Shown here one piece after another: positions 54,867-64,000 of a DNA stretch of 64,000 nt. Source of the DNA: Corinectria fuckeliana (Eukaryota; Ascomycota; Sordariomycetes; Hypocreales; Nectriaceae). The stretch lies in contig WPDH01000028.1 of assembly GCA_019137255.1 (NCBI GenBank), positions 371,039-435,038 of the forward strand, written 5' to 3'. A model generated the notes under the pieces. That model did no database searches, was not told the DNA's origin, and worked only from the letters and a program-made list of their open reading frames with translations. Within the stretch, counting starts at the first letter, position 1. Each line of letters opens with the position of its first letter. The position numbers and the translations under genes are program-made.

Positions 54867-57800
54867 GGAAGAGGAGGATGACGATATGGATGAGATCGGC
54901 GATATGGGCAATCATTCCACTCCCAGCTCCGTTGCCGGGGGAGACGAAGACGAAGATGACGATGTACTGATGGTCGACGCCCGCGGCGATGTTGGCGAGC
55001 TGGGCATGAACTGGAGCCAGTCTGACCAAGCCTTGGAGGAGGACGAAGCCACCATGGCCGGATATCCACCACCCCCTCCTCCACCACCCGTCGCCGCTGG
55101 CGGTGCTGCTGGCGGCGTCGCTGTAGCTACTTCGCCCGCTGTTGTGGCTATAGCCCAGGATAGAGAAGCGACACCCTCGGACTCGGAGGACCATGCCGAG
55201 CCTCTGATTGCGCCATCGATCTACGCCAAAGCGAACGCCCAAATTCCAAAGACTCCAGGAAAGACAGAGAAGATGACCCCACGGCCTGGACGGTACTGGA
55301 TCGAGACCCCTACAGTCTATACACAGCGCGAGAACGTGCCTCCTGCCGAGGACGTCTTCCGGCGTGTTCGTCTCGATTGGCTTCTCCTATTCGACTTGCG
55401 AATGTGGAAAAAGGTCAGAAATGACCTCCGGGCACTGTACATCTCCACTGTAGTGCAGATTCCCGAGTTCAAGCGAGTCCTCGCCCTCAGATTTGCTAGT
55501 CTCTACACAATCCTGGCACAGCTGTACTTGGTTGGAGACCGAGAGCCTGATCACTCCATCATCAACCTCTCCCTCCAAATGTTGACCACTCCCTCCATCA
55601 CAGCAGAGGTTGTCGAGCGTGGCAACTTCATGACGAGCTTGTTGGCCATATTGTACACATTCTTGACGACCCGCCAGGTCGGTCATCCCTGGGACGTTTC
55701 CCCCGATGCAGTCCTGGCTTTCGAGAGTGGATCGGTCACGAACCGGCGAATGTACCACTTCTACCAGGACCTCAAGTACCTCTTCGGGGCACCTCACGTC
55801 CAGGAGCGTGTCAGGTGTGAGCCGCGATACCTCATGCAGTTCTTGGATCTGGTCAAGCTTCACCAGTGCATCGGTCCCAATGTCCGCGCCGTTGTCGAGC
55901 ACGTGGAATATGAGGCTGATTCTTGGATTACGGCGTCCTTGGTGACGCGCCAGATCAACCTGCAAGCTCGGAACCTCGCTGAAGCATTCCGAAACTGCCC
56001 TCCCGACGAGATGCACTACCTTCAGCGGGCCATTCGATTTACTGCGAAGACGGTGATTTTGAACTCGATTGGAGCCGAGCGTCACAGGTTCAAACAGTCG
56101 GAGGTCAAGGAGGAAGTTCAGTTCAAGACTTTGAGTGACTTTGAGTTCGATATCGAGGCTTCGTCTTATAATGTGGTCAAGTTTGTGGTCGAAAAGGATG
56201 CCATCAGTTTCCATCACGCACTCCACTACACACTATCCTGGCTTATTGAATGCGGACGGTCTCTTCCCGCCTCCACCATAAGATCGCTCTTGACCTTCAC
56301 GTCCCAGGAGCTCAGGTCCAGACCCAAGCTTATGGGTCGTCCCCAGGTCCCGAGAAAGAACCTCAGCCCTGATGATTATCTAATTGCGGCATTTGACTTC
56401 CCTCTCCGCGTTTGTGCTTGGCTCGCCCAGATCAAGGCCAACATGTGGGTTCGCAATGGCATCAGTCTTCGGCACCAAGCGAGTACGTATCGCGGGGTTG
56501 GTCAGAGAGATGTCTCCCATCATCGAGATATTTTCCTGCTCCAGACCGCTCTAGTCATCTGTGACCCGAGCCGGGTGCTCGCTTCTATCATTGATCGCTT
56601 CGGGATGGAGAGCTGGGTTAAGGGGCTTTTTGAGCTCAAATCCGAAGCTCAGGATGACAGCCAGCACCTGGACATTGTGGAGGACATGATCCATCTCCTC
56701 ATCGTTCTTCTCAGTGACCGGACCTCCCTAATTCCCACCGATAACGAATCCAACTCCAGACTCCTCGCCATGCGTCGCGACATCACCCATGTCCTGTGCT
56801 TCAAGCCACTCTCGTTCAACGAGATTTGCAACAAACTTCCGGAGAAGTACCAAGAGCAGGAGGACTTCCATCGTGTCTTGGATGAAATGGCGACCTTCAA
56901 GCCTCCTGAGGGTGTTTCTGACGTTGGCACATTTGAGTTACGTCATGAATTCATCGAGGAAATTGATCCCTACATTGCGCATTATAATAAAAACCAGCGG
57001 GAGGAATCCGAGATGGCGTACCGGAAGAAAACGGCTAAGAAGACGGGCAAGACAGCTGACGAGGTTGTCTACGAGCCCAGGGCGCGGCCCGCCCTCTCAG
57101 GCCTGTTTGAGAAGCTGAGTGCTTTCACGAGTACAGGCATGTTTGCGCAGGTCATCTACTACTCGCTTCTATACCCCCTTGTGGCGCACAAGTTCACTCC
57201 TTCGGTGCCGTTCACAAGACTGGAAACTTTCCTGCAAGTCGTGCTGCATCTCGTGTTGATCGCCATCCTTGAGGACAAGGGTGATGAGAACGAGATGACT
57301 GAGGAGTCCCTCAAGTCGTTTACCTACATTGCTCTTACTCGATGGGGCCGCAGCAACTTCATGCCCGAGGCGCCAAATTCCAAAACCATTGTGGCTCTCC
57401 TGCATGCGATGTCCACGAAGGATGAATTCAAGGCTGTTCATCCTAAGATCGCGCTTGTTCTAAAGCGCCTCAAGCAGAAGCGGCCCGACACGTTCGAATC
57501 AGCATACCTGAGCCTCGGCGTCTCTGTGGATCGCATCAACACGTCGTCGCCAGCCAACACGTCCGGCGAAGAGGAACGTGAAAGACGAAAGAAGGCTGCC
57601 CTGAGCCGCCAAGCCAAAGTTATGGCGCAGTTTCAGCAGCAACAGAAGAGCTTCCTGGAAAACCAGGGTGCTATTGATTGGGGCTCTGACCTGGACGAAG
57701 ACGAGGACGAAGTGGATCATACACAAGACAAAAAGCACAGCTGGAAGTATCCTGTGGGGACTTGCATTCTGTGCCAGGAGGACTTGGACGATCGCCGTTT

Positions 57801-60179
57801 GTACGGAACTTTCGCGCTCTTTAACGAAAGCCGCATCCTTCGACAAACGGACTTCCAGGATCCCGATTTCGTACGAGAAGCATCGCAGACGCCTTGCAGT
57901 CTTGATCGGTCGGCAGAGGATGTTCGGCCTTTTGGTATCGCCCACGAGAACAGGAAGATGGTAGAGAAGATCAACGCCCAAGGAGAATCTTTCCTTGCGG
58001 AGCGACAGACCATTGGCAAGGGCTTCTCTTCCAACATTTGCCGGCCCGGCCCCGTGGCTAGCGGGTGCGGACACATGATGCACTACCGCTGCTTCGAGGT
58101 TTACTACGAGGCGACTGTTCGACGACACACACACCAGATTGCTAGGCACCACCCGGAAGACACGAGGAAGAACGAGTTTGTCTGTCCACTCTGCAAAGCC
58201 TTGGGAAACGCTTTCTTGCCCATTATCTGGAAGGGGCTCGATGAGTCTTATCCGAGTTACCTGCAGTCCCAGGGGACGTTTGAGGACTTTTTGGAAAAGC
58301 AGATGGGCTCCGCTTACTGGATCGGCGGAAGTAAAGCTCGGGAAGTCGACGAGCCATCATTCCCAGAGATCTATACTCCCAGCTTACCCGGCAGCCTCGT
58401 AGAGACCATCTTGCCCGCGACCAGATCCCCGGAGGCATCGTGGGGACGAGAGGATTCGGAGCCTCACTCATCGGCCGTCGGCACTCCAGTCAGCTATGCG
58501 TTTTCCGATATGAACACACCTGAGCCGGTTCAGCCTCAGCCAGCACCAGAATGCACCTTGTTGAAGGGGGAGCTCCTAACGGCTTATAGCCGACTACGAG
58601 ACTCTTTCCGGGTCAACAGCTTGCGCACCAGGCACCCCATTGACGCCAAGAGCGACAATTCGAACGAGCTCTACGCTAGCGACACGCTGGTCAACTCTGT
58701 GGGCTTCAGCATTTCTTCCGTGGAGATCCAACAACGAGGAGTAGAAGTGCAGCCGGGCATGACGCTTCTGGAAAAAATTCCCGAGCATATACTCACGCAC
58801 TTGCGGATCTTATCAGAGACGGCTTCGTCGTATATCTCAGTTGGGGCGCGCCAGGGAGGAACGGAGAACAGGATCGATGCCGAGTTCAAAAAAGACAGTG
58901 AAAGGCAACACTGCCAGCTATTCATGTCGCGGTACTTTGGCACCGGGACTCGATACGCACGTCGGCCTTTGGACGTGTATCCGCCCTTGTTGAGCATGGA
59001 TTCCTTTCTTTTCCTGGTCGAATGCTCGTATGGGCTAGTGCCAGCACAAAAAGTAGAGATGACCCATGTGCTTCGGCTCTGCTACCTTGCAGAGCTTGTC
59101 AAGCTCGTATATCATATGGGACGCAATATTCCTGTTGCCAGTTGGATAGGAAATCTCACCAACCGACAGACGCAAGACCCTGCCATTAACAACTTTGCCG
59201 ACTTTGCGCTCGCGGTGACGCAATCCAGCCTTGAATTCCACGCAGCGCAGTTCCCGGACGGCGCTGAGTTTGGGGAGAACCGGGGCTTCCAGCAGCCGGG
59301 CGTCGACACACTCGAATTGTGGTACACGTTTGCAAAGAAGTATGCGTTGACGTTTTTGAGGAAAAGTGTCATTTTTCTCTACGTCAAGTACGGTGTGGAC
59401 TTTAATAGTCACATCTCGCCAACGCCAGATGCCGACGAGCTGGATCGGTTGACCGAGGTACTTCGCGTGCCGAGCTTCGATGAAATGTGCGCTGCAATGA
59501 CGGACAACGCAGCGGCTTGTGGATGGCCGCAGACGACTAGAGCGTTGGTGACTGGGTGGGTGAAGCACCAGGTCATGTGGCCAGGAGACAACGAAGAGAT
59601 GCCTCACTCTGCAGTGCTTAGCCACCCCGGCATATTCGAGCTTGTCGGGTTGCCCAAGAACTACGACACGCTGATTGAGGAGGCGACGAAGCGGAGGTGT
59701 CCGACGACAGGCAAGGAGCTCACGGATCCCGTCATCTGTCTCTTTTGCGGCGACCTGTTCTGCAGTCAAGGAACTTGCTGCCAGAAGACAAATTCTTCTC
59801 CGGACGGAGTAGAATACACCAAGATCGGTGGTGCCCAGCAGCACATGCGCAAGTAAGTAACGTGTCCCTCTGGTTCCGGCGAACGATGGCTAACGCATTC
59901 ATCAACTCCAGGTGTCAACGCAATATTGGCGTCTTCCTCAACGTGCGGAAATGCTCGGTCATCTACCTCTTCCGCTTGTCCGGGTCCTTTACACCAGCAC
60001 CATACATTGACAAGTACGGCGAGACAGACCCGCAGCTGCGACATGGACGGCAACTCTTCCTCAACCAAAGGAGGTATGACTCGATGATCCGGAGCACGGT
60101 GCTGAACCACGGAGTGCCAAGCCTGATCAGCCGAAAGTTGGAGGCGGAAATCAACAATGGAGGATGGGATACACTGTAG
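53599..60179 (+). CDS. ubr1: N-recognin E3 ubiquitin ligase Ubr1
   Basis: RING-type E3 that recognises N-degrons and ubiquitylates short-lived proteins. Exon 53599-59852 and, after a 59-nt intron, 59912-60179 give 2173 residues. The UBR zinc box spans about 85-154 (GKRCGHIFKPGEASYMCRTC...CCDCGDDEAW) and binds type 1 basic N-termini. A ClpS-like region follows (residues 220-290). A Glu/Asp-rich run lies near 410-435 and an eight-Pro run near 490. The RING-H2 is split over about 1389-1530 (CILCQEDLDD, CGHMMHYRCF, CPLCKALG) with a long insert. The C-terminal cap has CPTTGKELTDPVICLFCGD near 2034. The start is uncertain: ATGs at 53599, 53605 and 53617 are all possible. It is somewhat longer than yeast Ubr1 (about 1950). 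Confidence 0.95.
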
Positions 60180-60769
60180 ATGGGGTGAATTGGAGAGAGG
60201 GGGATGTATTGGTAGCCCAACGTTGATCGCTGGTGGTTTATAGGTTATACATAAGCTGGATCATGGTTTCCAGGGGTAGATATTGGTTGGAGAGTGTTTG
60301 TATTGCATTGCATTGCATCATCGTATCTTTAGGACAAGCCAAGGTAGATGACCAAGGGCGGCTCCATGCAAATGAAGTAGAATTAGTTTATGAATTAAAT
60401 GAAGTGGAAAATGACGGTATTTCCTTTCAAGTTGTTTCTGTTGGTGATTAGACTACTTGGATAGATAGTAGTTGGGAATCCGGGGCACGGTGCTTTTGTA
60501 CAGTGCGTGTCTTTAAAAACACTTTACCGAGGCTGCCGCCTGAGGCCAATCACAAGGGCTGAATACGACCTTGGCGCGTCCCAACCGTGCGCGGCTCGAG
60601 CCTTGGGAACGAACCCCGAGCGGAAGGGTCGCAGTGCAGGAGAGCCAACCAACAAAAGCGACAACAGCTTCTACTTTCACATCACAATCTCGTCCGGGTC
60701 TCAGCACGCTTTTTGGGGGTGCCTCGCTCACACACGCAGTGGAACGCCGCATCGCATTCGTATCCAGAC
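60180..60769. other. Intergenic, ubr1 3' flank and rsc7 promoter
   Basis: About 0.6 kb. Nothing beyond a TGCAT direct repeat near 60304-60318 is seen. Confidence 0.5.
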
Positions 60770-62683
60770 ATGGCAGGAGGCCGACGGTCTGGCCGTGCTG
60801 CCGCCAAGCGGGCGGCGGCTGCTCTAGGTGAGTCTGGGTTCTCTCTCCATCGTCATGTCCATCTCCATCTCCATCTTGCACCGTCCACTTCCGCTTTCCG
60901 TGCTGCGTCCACAACGGCCACGTTCGCGCTTCTCGCAACCACGCCGCTGCTTCGCCTGCGCGAGAAACCGCCTGTCCCGCCTACATTTCCCATCGCCGCG
61001 TGCCATTGTTTGCGGCCTGCACCATGGCGCCGCGCCAGAAGATCCGCTTGCGACTGACGCGCAAATCCACAGAGAGCACGCCGAAAGGGTTTGCCGACGT
61101 CGAGGATGAGCCTATGCCCGATATCGACGTCGATGTCGGTGCCGAGGCCGAGGAGGTCGCCGCTGCCCCCGAGGAACAACAGGCGCCGGTCGAGCAGGAT
61201 GATGACGAGGATGGAGACCACCAGCCCAAGGGGGAGTCTGGCGACGACGAGGACGACGACGAAGACGCCGTCGAAAAGGAGGACGAGGAATCCGTCAAGC
61301 AGCCGACGCCGCCGCCCCAGCCCGTCATTCGCCGGAAGCGACTCGGCCGCCCGCCCAAGAACCGGCCGCCGGACTGGGACAACATGGTGACGGTGTCCGA
61401 GGCCGACACGCCGCGACGGCGCGGCCGCGGCGGGTGGCGAGGTCGCGGTGGTCGCAAGGGCGGCCCCTCGGTTCCCAAGGCCGAACAGGTCATCGACGCC
61501 GAGGGCACCGTCGCCGAGATCGTCGACGACGAGTGCGTTCTCCCCGAGGACCCCGAGGGCGAGACCAAGGTGGACAAGCTGGGCAACCTTCAGGGCGGGC
61601 GCGACTACCGCTGCCGCACGTTTAAGGTGACGGGGCGCGGGGGCCGGCTCTACATGCTCTCTACGGAGCCTGCGCGGTGCGTCGGCTTCAGGGACAGCTA
61701 CCTGTTCTTCACCAAGCACCGCAAGCTCTACAAGATCATTGTCGACGACGACGAGAAGCGGGACATGATCGAGCGCGAAATCATCCCCCACTCCTATAAG
61801 GGCCGTTCGATAGGCATCGTCACCGCTCGGTCTGTGTTCCGCGAGTTCGGCGCCCGCATCGTCATCGGAGGCAAGCGCATCTTTGACGACTATAGTGTCG
61901 CGCAGGCTCGCGCCGAGGGCGTCGTGGAAGGCCGGCTCGCCGACCCGGACGACCGCTTCATCGAGGGAGAGCCCTACAACAAGAACCAGTACGTGGCGTG
62001 GCACGGCGCCAGTGCCGTGTATCACACCAATGTGCCCTCGGTGCCTGTCCCCAACGGCAAGGTCGAGTCCAAGAAGCGCAAGGTAAACGTCAACGACGTC
62101 AACTGGATGCTGGAGCATGCCCGCGAGGCAAGGTACGTTTTAGCTGCTTGGATGCCCTTGAGTGCTGCGCACCCGGAAACGCTGACAATGATGGACTTGC
62201 AGCTCATTCAACGCCAGCATCAACGCCATAAGGAAGCTCAACAATGCGGGTGTGTACGACATTCACACCAACGTGATGCAGTACCCGGTGACGATGCAGC
62301 CGACGCGAGCCCGCATCGAGCAGGTCGCCCCCGAGGAGGACGGCGAGGAAGGCCGCCAGGGCGATGCCGCGTTCCCTCCCATCCCGCCCAAGATGGCCCG
62401 CAACTTTTACGTGGCCGACACGTACTTTGAGACGTCTTCGGCCGGAGTCGTCTCGGCGGCGGACAACCAAGCCGAGTCGGCAGACTTCCTGGCATCCTTC
62501 AGCGGGCTGGCAGCTGTGCCCGACGACGTCAAGAACTTGCTACCGCCGGAGTGCCGACGGGCGTTTGACCAGACGCTGGACAAGGAGACGGCGTGGCGAT
62601 CGCAATGGGGCCTAGAGAGCGAGAAGATGTCGCGCCGGCAGCCTGTCATCGACAAGGCCATTGTGCCGTACAGCATGTCATGA
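60770..62683 (+). CDS. rsc7: RSC/SWI-SNF chromatin remodelling subunit Rsc7/Swp82
   Basis: Accessory subunit of a nucleosome-remodelling ATPase complex in the nucleus. Exons 62203-62683 and the one ending at 62132 are clear. The core (GFRDSYLFFTKHRKLYKII, IPHSYKGRSIGIVTARSVFREFGARI, DDYSVAQARAEG) from about residue 258 is the Rsc7/Swp82 signature, and SSFNASINAIRKLNNAGVYDIHTN continues it. An AT-hook-like RKRLGRPPKNRPP and an Arg/Gly-rich stretch precede it, after an acidic N-terminal region. For the 5' end I prefer exon 60770-60827 (MAGGRRSGRAAAKRAAAAL, donor GTGAGT) spliced to 60965, the only acceptor that keeps frame, giving 568 residues. The alternative is a single start at 61024 (MAPRQKIRLRL, 529 residues). 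Confidence 0.88.
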
Positions 62684-64000
62684 CGGGCTCCACGGTTGTC
62701 CGGTTTATACCAAGTCCGGACTTGTTGATTTCTGGGTTTTTGAGGGAGNNTACTACTACTACTACTACTACTACGTTTACTACCACCACTGCTACTACCA
62801 CCAAGCCGACAAAACGGTACGGTTGTTTGGGGAGGGCTTCTGCCCGAAGCTTGGCGTGGGTCGGGCTCGGCTTTGGGGGTTTTAAGGGACGGAGAAAACA
62901 GGCGTTGGGAGTCCGTGGATAGACTCAGGGCTGGCCGGCTAGCTGATTTAAACAGAGCCACACAGAGACGAGACAATTCGGAATACCAAGTGTAATTACA
63001 AGGCCTCGTACCACCCCATTGGCGTGCAGAAATGAATGGGCGGAAGCGAGGAAAGAAAAACCGCTCGGCATAGAGCTCGCCTCGGCATCGGCTTCATCGT
63101 CATGCCCCTCGTGCTGCATTCGAGCCGGGGGAGGGGTAAGCCCTCGCGGATTGTTTGTTTTTTTCGCTCGTAACGCGCCAACAGTTCCCGAAGCCGAACC
63201 TCCGGGGCAAGTAGACTTATCTCTCAGAGAACAAGCGAAGGGAGAACAGAAACCTCGAAGGAGCGAATACGGTACGACGAAGCTGTCGTTCTTTTTCTGT
63301 TTTGGTTTTCCAGATGTGATATGATGGGGCAAAATGCGTCTTGTTCACGATGATGACCTTAATTTGGTCAGCCAGTCGATACCTCCGGCCGCGCCGCCGC
63401 ATGCCCCACCGGCGAGGGCCTAAAGCCCGGCGGGCCGGCGCTTGCCAAAGTCCCAACCCCTTCCCCCGGCTCTCGCAATTGGGGGGGGGGTTCGGTCTCT
63501 TGCTTCTTATTGCTCACCTTGCTCCATGGTGAGAGGGAAAGCGGAGAGCTTACAAAGAGCTCCTGCAGGTCACGATGGATTAGGGGGGGAGAGGGGGGTC
63601 CCTTTTTTTTTTTTCCACGCAGAAAATAGCTCCGAGGCCAGGGCTAACTGAACAGTGGTAGCAGAACTGGACAAGTGCTGGTTGGTGACGGTGCGTGACC
63701 CTTCACTTGCATGCGAGAAGAAGAAGCGGGCTGGGCGTGTTACCGTTGAGAAGGGAGAAGGCGAAGAAGAGAGTGAGAGGGAGGGGGAGAGAGGCCCGCA
63801 AAGGATGTGCTTGCGTCCGATGCAGGCTGGGATGGAACCAGATCGGACTGGTCATCTCGGCCGATTTTGATATAATTATTCGACACTTTCGACTTGGTAG
63901 TTCCGTCAAAGGCGGCTCGCCGGAGCTGCCACGCTGCATTGAGTTGACGGACAATTATGTCGACGGGCAGGTTACCCCCCCTCTCTCTCTCTCTCTCTCT
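62684..64000. other. Gene-free right end, low-complexity
   Basis: Contains a TAC microsatellite with a 2-N gap (62749-62774), a poly-G run at 63481-63490, a poly-T run at about 63604-63615, Arg/Glu-like purine-rich DNA at 63710-63800 and a (CT)n tract from about 63981 that runs off the window. No supportable gene. Confidence 0.5.
62749..62774. repeat. TAC trinucleotide repeat next to a 2-N gap
   Basis: NN at 62749-62750 followed by TAC repeated eight times, in the rsc7 3' flank. The true repeat length is unknown. Confidence 0.85.

Noticed and set aside
1..64000. Search by eye for CRISPR arrays, transposon terminal repeats, rRNA and a secondary-metabolite cluster
   Set aside because: None seen. 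Repeats are short simple tandems, and the genes are conserved housekeeping functions.

Overview
This 64 kb window is nuclear DNA of a filamentous ascomycete. The genes have short introns (about 48-140 nt, one of 274 nt) with GTAAGT/GTGAGT-type donors. Coding sequence is GC-biased and intergenic tracts are AT-richer and punctuated by homopolymers and microsatellites. Gene content and protein style (LIM-RhoGAP Lrg1, Rsc7, mitochondrial HMG-box protein, fungal Brr2/Ubr1) fit Sordariomycetes, probably Hypocreales. I cannot fix the genus. I see no prokaryotic, viral or intact transposon sequence.

I support 19 protein genes. Left part (1-14.4 kb): brr2 (minus, C-terminus cut off by the window edge), a coiled-coil protein of unknown function (plus), rfc2 (minus, 4 exons), a UBE2Z-like ubiquitin-conjugating enzyme with a second E2-like domain (plus, 8 exons) and a disordered conserved protein (minus). 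Next comes a 3.9 kb gene desert. Then follow an ORF interrupted by one in-frame TAG (18.3-19.5 kb) and a membrane protein with a degenerate alpha/beta-hydrolase domain (20.4-22.0 kb). A second desert of 2.9 kb precedes lrg1 (24.9-28.6 kb).

Middle part (29-39.3 kb): erg26 (minus), an unknown conserved protein (plus), a mitochondrial HMG-box protein (minus) divergent from proteasome beta-7 pre4 (plus), and gfa1 (minus, first coding exon only 5 nt). A third desert of 3.9 kb follows. Right part (43.2-62.7 kb): rpt4 (minus), pym (minus), the vacuolar-type Ca2+-ATPase pmc1 (plus), the tiny five-exon qcr9 (plus), the N-recognin ubr1 (plus, over 6.5 kb) and rsc7 (plus). The last 1.3 kb is gene-free and low-complexity.

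The genes are mostly housekeeping and form no operon or biosynthetic cluster. Four serve the ubiquitin-proteasome system (UBE2Z-like E2, Pre4, Rpt4, Ubr1). Two act on spliced RNA (Brr2, PYM). Others cover DNA replication (Rfc2), chromatin (Rsc7), mitochondria (QCR9, mtHMG), cell wall and polarity (Gfa1, Lrg1), ergosterol (Erg26) and calcium (Pmc1). The points most worth a second look are the TAG-interrupted but otherwise open 382-codon ORF, the tandem-E2 protein with two cysteines in catalytic position, the extreme micro-exons (3, 5 and 12 nt) with a GC-AG intron, and two families of short intergenic motifs. One of those families is TACCTAGGTA-like palindromes; the other is 7-bp units repeated three times.
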